Source of the DNA: Ascaphus truei
Lineage: Eukaryota > Chordata > Amphibia > Anura > Ascaphidae
Length of the DNA stretch: 64,000 bases
Direction of reading: 5' to 3'
Assembly: GCA_036426205.1 (NCBI GenBank)
Contig: CM071574.1
Location: 17,702,440-17,766,439 of the forward strand
Positions 57,843-64,000 of the stretch are shown here, piece after piece (position 1 is the first letter of the stretch; every line of letters begins with the position of its first letter). The notes beneath the pieces were generated by a model. That model saw nothing but the letters and a program-made list of their open reading frames with translations, had not been told where the DNA came from and did not search any database. The translations under genes and the position numbers were made by a program.

Positions 57843-58224
57843 TTCCATCTTTAACTCTTGTCTCCCTGCTATCCCCTCCTCTCATATGTTTTCTTTCCGC
57901 CTGTAATAAAAATGGCGGCGAATATTAAGTATTGAAATCAACCTGGTACTTCAAAGGTTAACATTGGTTTCAAATTGGGTTAAAAATACACAAATAGTTT
58001 GTATGGCATGTCCAGGCATGTCTGGGTTGTATAGGACAGATAGAATCTAGTGATAAGGGCACCTGGTTTGCCAGAGATGGAATTAAATTATGGTTCTTCT
58101 AACACTCAAGTAAACTTTCAAAGGTACTTTCAAAGCATTCCTGGAAGGGTTCTACAAAGTTCCAAGGGGAGGGATGAACCGTACCAATCAAAAGATATGA
58201 AATATTGAATACTGGTCCTATTCT

Positions 58225-58509
58225 GAAGTATAACTTTTAGATATTTATAATCGTTTCAAGGAGACAAATGCAATAAGGCCAAATACTTGATGTTTCGGAG
58301 GTGACATATATACAGTACATATATTGAGTCCCCAAAGGGGTCACAAAAAAGTTCCCATATGTATTGCACTCACACAGAATACATGTACTGCAGGAGATTG
58401 TACTTGAGTAGTAGTAGTCCCAGAGTATAATACTCAGATGGAACAATCACCAAAGAGGTTGGCGAAAACTTGTTTTTTTCTAATTGGAGTCTCATCAGGA
58501 GTTTTCGTC
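58225..58509 (-). mobile_element. Penelope-like leader remnant
   Basis: Minus-strand sequence starting with an intact CTGATGAG core at 58491-58498 and continuing through GACCCCTTTGGGGACTC and CTCCGAAACATC. It looks like a decayed pseudo-LTR. No coding part is attached. Confidence 0.4.
58462..58509 (-). ncRNA. Hammerhead-ribozyme-like motif, intact core box
   Basis: On the minus strand CCTGATGAG (core box intact) is followed by ACTCCAATTAG and an A-run where the closing strand of stem II and GAAAC should be. CGAAAACT upstream and AGTTTTCG downstream pair as a stem of 8 bp. One half is right and the other half is decayed. Confidence 0.35.
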
Positions 58510-58558
58510 AAGTTAGTTTATTTGACTAATTATTTCTTGATTCAGGTGTGTGTATATA

Positions 58559-60194
58559 CAATTAAGTCCGGAAATAATTGGACACTTACACAATTTTCAT
58601 AACTTTGGCTCTGTACACCACCACAATAGATTTGAAATGAAACAACCGAGATGCAATAGAAGTGCAGACTTTCAGCTTTAAAAACAAAAATATCATATGA
58701 AACGTTTAGGAATTGCAACCATTTTCATACACAGTCCCCTTATTTCAGGGGCTCAAATGTAATTGGGCAAATTAACACAATCATAACAAAAATGTTCATT
58801 TTTAATACTTTGTCGAGAATTCTCATCAGGCAATGACTGCTTGAAGTCTGGAATGCATGGACATCACCAAACGCTGGGTTTCCTCCATTGTGATGCTTTG
58901 CCAAGCGATTACTGCAGCTGTCTTCAGTTGTTGTTTGTTCATGGGTCTTTCTGCCTTAAGTTTTGTCTTCAGCAAGTGAAATGCATGCTCGATCGGGTTG
59001 AGATCAGGTGATTGACTCGGCCATTGCAGAATATTCCACTTCTTTGCCTTAAACTCCGGGGTTGCTTTCGCAGTATGTTTTGGGTCATTGTCCATCTGTA
59101 AAGTGAAGCGCCGTCCAATCAACTTCGCTGAATTTGGCTGAATCTAAGCAGACAATATATCCCTATACACTTCAGAATTCATCCGGCTGCTTCTGTCTTC
59201 TGTAACATCATCAATAAACACTAGTGACCCAGTGCCATTGTAAGCCATGCATGCCCATTCCATCACACTGCCTCCACCGTGTTTTACAGATGATGTGGTA
59301 TGCTTCAGATCATGAGCCGTTCCAAGCCTTCTCCATACTTTTGTCTTCCCATCATTCTGGTTCAGGATGATCTTAGTTTCATCTGTCCAAAGAATGCTGT
59401 TCCAGAACTGGGCTGGCTTTTTTAGTTATTGTTTGGCAAAGTCTAATCTGACCTTTCTTTTCTTGAGGCTTATGAATGGTTTGCACCTTGTGGTGAACCC
59501 TCTGATTTTGCTCTCGTGAAGTCTTCTCTTTATGGTAGACTTGGATAATGATATGCCTACCTCCTGGAGAATGTTCTTCACTTGGCTGGATGTTGTGAAG
59601 GGGTTTTTCTTTACCATGTAAAGGATCCTACGATCATCCACCACGGTTGTCTTCCGTGGACTCCCAGGCCTTTTTGTGATGCAGAGCTCACCAGTGCGTT
59701 CTTTTTTTCTCAGAATGTACCAAACTGTTGATTAGGCCATTCCTAATGTTCCTGCTATCTCTCTGATGGATTTTCTTTTTTTTTGCAGCCTAAGGATGCC
59801 ATGTTTCACTTGTATTGAGAGCTTCTTTGACCGCATGTTGTGGGTTCATAGCAACAGCTTCCAAATGTGAATGTCACACCTGGAATAAACTCCAGACCTT
59901 TTACCTGCTTAATTGATGATGAAATAACGAAGGAATAGCCCACACCTATCCATGAAACAGCTTTTGAGTCAATTGTCCAATTACTTTTGGTCCCTTGAAA
60001 AAGAGGGGGCAACATATTAAAAGATGTAATTCCTAAACCCTTTCTCCAATTTGGATGTGAATACCCTCAATTTAAAGCGGATAGACAGTACTTTAAGCCC
60101 ATATTGATTATTTAACTGTAACTTGAATTTATTTTAGTACACAGCCGAAATAACAAAACTTGTATCAGTATACAATTATTTCCTGACCTAACTG
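58559..60194 (-). mobile_element. Tc1-type DNA transposon with long inverted repeats
   Basis: 1,636 bp between TA dinucleotides (58557-58558, 60195-60196). The outer 22 bases, CAATTAAGTCCGGAAATAAT and on, and the inverted right end, CAGTTAGGTCAGGAAATAAT and on, agree at 19 of 22. Inverted similarity with gaps extends about 215 bp from each end (58559-58775, 59975-60194), with a second GTCCAATTA-type site at the inner part, the IR/DR layout of fish and frog Tc1 elements. The transposase inside is inactivated. Confidence 0.9.
58826..59836 (-). pseudogene. Tc1 transposase, inactivated
   Basis: A DDE transposase that cuts out the element and inserts it at TA. The likely start is the ATG at 59836 (MRSKKLSIQ), giving about 337 residues, a normal Tc1 length. 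The N-terminal paired-like HTH is partly lost to a frameshift in an A9 run near 59785. The second HTH reads VDDRRILYMVKKNPFTTSSQ and STIKRRLHESKIRG. Catalytic residues remain: first D in LWTDETKI (about 59385), second in MDNDPKHTA (about 59095), E in SPDLNPIEHAFHLLK (about 59000; D34E). In-frame stops at 59732-59734, 59426-59428 and 59144-59146 make it a pseudogene. Confidence 0.92.
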
Positions 60195-60299
60195 TATATA
60201 TATGACAACCCTGTCATAGCGCGATCCGCTATAACGCGGATCCGATAATAACACGGTTTGAGCGTGGACTCCGAATTGAATGTTTTTTTTTTTAAGTTT

Positions 60300-60762
60300 T
60301 TTTTTTGCGCACACACTGAACACACTCACTGAACACTGCATACATTCACAGCACACTGCACACACACAGCACACTGCATACACTCACAGCACACTGCACA
60401 CACTCACAGCACACTGGACACACACTCACAGCACACTGCACACACACACACACTGACACACACACACAGCACACTGCACACACACACACACTGACACACA
60501 CACAGCACACTGCACAGCACACTGCATACACTCACAACACACTGCATACATTCACAGCACACTGCACACACTCACAGCACACTGCACACACTCACAGCAC
60601 ACTGCATACACTCACAGCACACTGCACACTCACACACTCACAGCACACTCACACACTCACAGCACACTACACACACACACACACACACTGACACACACAC
60701 AGCACACTGCACAGCACACTGCATACACACACACACTGACACACACACACAGTCTCACACAG

Positions 60763-60804
<42 letters not shown>

Positions 60805-60810
60805 TCTCTT
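60300..60810. repeat. CA-rich minisatellite and (CA)n
   Basis: Imperfect units of CACTCACAGCACACTGCA (about 18-20 bp, two variants CATA and CACA) with blocks of pure (CA)n, ending in about 20 CA units at 60762-60800. Confidence 0.92.
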
Positions 60811-61070
60811 TAAGGGAGCTTGCTCTCGCAAGATGGAAGCAAAAGCAGGAAACAGAGACAGGGAGAAGAGCTGCCAGATGCCGGGTAAGTGCTGTGTGCT
60901 GTTGCCGCTGCCCCACCGGGTCTGGGATCTCAGGGAGCCCTCCTCCGCAGCCTATAGGCGTCACGGCGGCATGCGAACCTGCATTTCCATGACAACCCAA
61001 AGCTGCAGGAGGGGGGGTGGGGTCGCTCCGGAAAAGGTAAGACAATTTTCCTTGTTGATTTCCCTGGTTA
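60811..61070. other. GC-rich transposon-like segment
   Basis: A CpG-containing block after the CA repeat, with GGGTAAGTGC and AAAAGGTAAGAC donor-like sites. No coding domain. At 60218-60262, before the repeat, GCGATCCGCTATAACGCGGATC is a palindrome, which may mark an end of the same unidentified element. Confidence 0.3.
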
Positions 61071-62393
61071 AAAAATAAATATGGGGCATATGTAACAAGG
61101 AAGAAACTGCAATAAACAGCAATGCAGTTTTTTTACACAAATATTGCAACCACTTTTGCCTTGATACATATGGGCCATAGTCTAGTTTATTTGTCCAATT
61201 TAAAATCCAAGTTTGTGTGAGTAACTATCTGGTACCTAAAAGCAGTGTTTGTGTCTGTGTTACAAATGTCATCATGGGGTAAAAAATGCATTTTGACTTG
61301 ATGTAAATGTTTTCTTAAATAGTTTGCTTTGATTATTTCACAAATACATAGACATTTGCAAAAAAAAGAAATAAAAAATACCCCTTTCATATTGGATTAA
61401 CCTGGTGCTACAAAAATATACCTTGGCCTTATTTACTTATTGTATGCAAAAAAAAAAAAGTGACTGTGAAAATAAAGGAATAGGCATACAATATATCTGA
61501 TTGCTGCACACTATTTCTAAACTGGTATTCTTTAAGTTGCAAATGATTTTCACTTCTTCCTACAATAAGAGTATTTTTTCATTTATTTCATCAATAATTT
61601 AAGAATAATAAAACATATTTAGAATTTACATGGAATGTTACACAATATTTTCATAGTCAATGCCTCAGAAAATGTAATAAATGTTACTTCAATGTACTTG
61701 TCATCTATGTTAGACATGACCTTTTATATACTAAAAAAAAGTGCATACCATTTACCTAGAGCAGCTTGTAAATACTAAGGGCAATTGCCATGCAGTGGAA
61801 ATAACCCCTGAATTCCTAATTTACTCATTAACTGATCGTTTGAATGTATTTTAGCTACTGTAGCTATGGGCAATGGGGTATAGCTTTGTTTCTGGCTCAA
61901 ACAATATGTGTTTTAATTTTAGCTTTGCCTAAAGTACTGTAAGATTGTCTGGGTTTGTGATTTAAATGACAGAGAATATAGCAATTTGGTTACACCAAAT
62001 GTTGAACAAATAAATGTTAAAATATAAACTTTTGCTATTTTTTTCCTTACAATTTGAGTATGTACAGGAAGAGCTACAGTATCACATTATAGGATGCCAA
62101 ATATGCTTCTAATGCTGCTGATTGACCCTGTGTATACTTAAGCTTGAGTGTTAAGGGGTTTGTGTCCGATGTGTTTCACTGCTGTCTTTTCAAGACAATA
62201 GAGAAATTGACTGCCTGCTGATATTTCAGAAATAAATTGCCCTTGGGTAATACTAGAAACGCATGCTTCCATCGCATGCTACTCTGAGGACTAGCGATTG
62301 ATAGCAAAACAACATAGTTTAGGGCAGTTAACAGAGTGTAATATTGTATTAAACGGGAGCCAGTGCAGTGGGTAAATTCCCTCTCATAGAATC
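61071..62393. other. No feature recognised
   Basis: AT-rich DNA without coding or repeat structure that I recognise. Confidence 0.5.
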
Positions 62394-62401
62394 CCTTATG
62401 G

Positions 62402-62594
62402 CAGGCCTACACAACTCCAGTCCTCGAGGGCCACAAACAGGCTAGATTTTCAGGATATCCCTACTTCAGCACAGCTGGCTCAATTAGTGGCTCAGTCATA
62501 CTGATCCACTAATTGAACCAGCTGTGCTGAAGTAGGGATATCCTGAAAACCTGGCCTTTTTGCAGCCCTTGAGGACTGGAGTTGGGCAAGCCTG
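62402..62594. mobile_element. Palindromic hAT-type MITE with perfect 8-bp duplication
   Basis: CAGGCCTACACAACTCCAGT at the left pairs with ACTGGAGTTGGGCAAGCCTG at the right, and most of the 193 bp folds on itself (CAGGATATCCCTACTTCAGC and inverse). CCTTATGG flanks both sides (62394-62401 and 62595-62602). Non-coding. Confidence 0.9.
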
Positions 62595-62739
62595 CCTTAT
62601 GGCGACTGAGGGGAAAAAAGCACTTGGCGTATACTTCCACTGGTACAGTAGGAACTGGAGTATACATTAGTAGAAATGCAATGGTATATAATATCTGCCA
62701 CCCTCTGGTAAATAGCACAACAGGTCATTAATAAGGATG

Positions 62740-63170
62740 AGCACTTTCACTTGTGTTTTGGATTTGTTTTTGGTTCTAAAAAAAATGGGGTGGTTTGATT
62801 TTGGACGTGGTCTTGGTTCTAAAAAAGAAACTAGGTTTGTTTGGTTTTAATTTTGGAAATGTACACAACTGTGCAAAAGACTTAAAATAAGCAGAAAAAA
62901 GCTAAAGTAACCTAAGGCACAAAACACTTACAATAAGTAAAAAAATTATAAAAACAATTAGGACACTGAACCAATTTAACTAAACACCTTAAAATAATTT
63001 AAAATGATATGATGGGAACCACATTGGGATGGGCACTTAGGGTAGATCCTCAGAAGGTCATTACTTTTGTAACGTGCCGATATCTATTTTTAACGTATCG
63101 ATATCTGTAATGCATCCAAAGGTATTTAGCGCAACAATGTTCAGCTATATTCCATGAAAATAAGGGAATG
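62740..63170. other. No feature recognised
   Basis: Short TTGGTTTTGG-type runs at 62757-62860; otherwise plain AT-rich DNA. Confidence 0.4.
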
Positions 63171-63179
63171 ATACATTTT

Positions 63180-63530
63180 AACGGACGGCCGGCTTGTAGT
63201 TCTGCGGGGCTCGGTGCAAGGGTTTTTGCGGGGCCTCCTGTCTGGCATGGTGCGACATCCCCTCCTCAGGCGTCGCTGTGTCATCATGTCACGATGCCAT
63301 GTGGCTTCCCATCGTCATGGCAAAGCGGCGCCATGCAGTGTTCTGTTATCATGGCAATGTGGTGCCATTTTACATCGTGGTTCCATGATCAAGGGACGCT
63401 GTAGAAGGAGATGCCAGCAGATGCCACTGGACCAGGTTACAGAGGCCCCATGCTCTCCCCCAATAATCAATTTAACTGTTGTGGGGAAGAGCACAGGGCT
63501 CGGTACAAGAGTACGATGGAACTACCAACA
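63180..63530. repeat. Possible relative of the CpG-rich hAT MITEs
   Basis: Shares GGGGAAGAGCACRGGGC and CAGAGGCCCCATGCTCT-type blocks and repeated CATGGCAA/TGATGCC motifs with 13986-14281, 23082-23406 and 47503-47895. Inverted ends and target duplication were not found. Confidence 0.35.
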
Positions 63531-63534
63531 AGGC

Positions 63535-64000
63535 AGCCCTGATGCAAATCATATGGACCTCTGTTAATGTTAGAGCATGGGAATAACACTATGATATGTA
63601 GAACCTTCCTAAAGGAGCCGTTTTTCACATCCAGACCCTGATTATCATTGAGATATTTCTTTGTATAGTCTAAAAGCAATGTAATGAGTATAAGATTTAA
63701 CTCATTCACTAATAAAAATTACAAGTGTCATACAAAGATACAGTATATATTATAGATCATATACATGTCTGAAAGACATCATAAACTATATTACAGTTTT
63801 TGTGATTAAACTTATATGTGTGTGTGAACTAATATGGCATATAATGTAATAATGACTGTATAAAGTGTGTTACAATAATGTATATTCATACATATCTCAA
63901 CAATATTAATTAATATTTCATTTTTATTTATGTATTAAAATAAATAAATAAAGGATGTCCTTCCTTCATTTATTGTAATTGTACATTAATAATAATTATA
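63535..64000. other. No feature recognised
   Basis: AT-rich end of the window. Confidence 0.5.

Noticed and set aside
60300..60810. CRISPR-like array of CACTCACAGCACACTGCA units
   Set aside because: Variable-length CA-rich minisatellite without distinct spacers.
1..64000. Host exons, tRNA genes or rRNA
   Set aside because: Reading both strands I saw no conserved host domain with splice sites and no cloverleaf-like A/B box pairs that I could defend; a tRNAscan-SE and protein-homology search would be decisive.

Overview
This 64 kb window looks like intergenic or intronic DNA from a vertebrate with a large, repeat-rich genome. I found no exon of a recognisable host protein gene, no rRNA or tRNA gene and no bacterial-type operon. 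The repeat mix is a full-length L1/Tx1-like LINE, CR1 and L2-like LINEs, Penelope-like elements with hammerhead-like motifs, a Tc1 element with long inverted repeats, many hAT and Harbinger miniature elements, and a solo LTR. That mix points to an amphibian, most likely a frog. This is inference from repeat content; no single gene fixes the species.

Layout. 0-4.4 kb: small fold-backs and copy 1 of an unnamed palindrome-rich repeat (called family A here). 4.4-11.2 kb: a complete but decayed L1-type LINE on the minus strand, framed by a 16-bp target-site duplication. 11.2-19.8 kb: a Harbinger-type MITE, a CCAAT-box cluster, a hammerhead-like motif, two hAT MITEs with 8-bp duplications and an L2/CR1-like LINE. 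19.8-25.3 kb: a CR1 LINE split by a 1.47 kb Penelope-derived insertion with a 12-bp duplication, then further Penelope material and another hAT MITE. 25.3-44 kb: G-rich purine minisatellite, fold-back MITEs, a 24-bp minisatellite, hAT MITEs and a nested element with perfect 43-bp inverted ends. 44-54 kb: family A copies 2-4 (copies 3 and 4 head to head), a solo LTR with a 5-bp duplication, and a second fragment of the L2-like LINE. 54-64 kb: LINE and Penelope GIY-YIG fragments, a TA-flanked MITE, a Tc1 transposon with an inactivated transposase, a CA-rich minisatellite and a final hAT MITE.

Nothing here acts as one pathway. The coding parts are dead or partial transposon genes: endonuclease/reverse transcriptase, GIY-YIG nuclease and DDE transposase. 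The MITEs carry no genes and must have been moved by enzymes encoded elsewhere.

The best candidates for something undescribed are two. Family A carries a conserved TATA-like block, two splice-donor-like sites, a shared acidic peptide ending in GLH(P/T)GRGK and a 64-nt block that is 60/64 identical between otherwise diverged copies. The second is the set of six hammerhead-ribozyme-like cores, one of them inside a duplication-bounded, apparently non-coding Penelope derivative.
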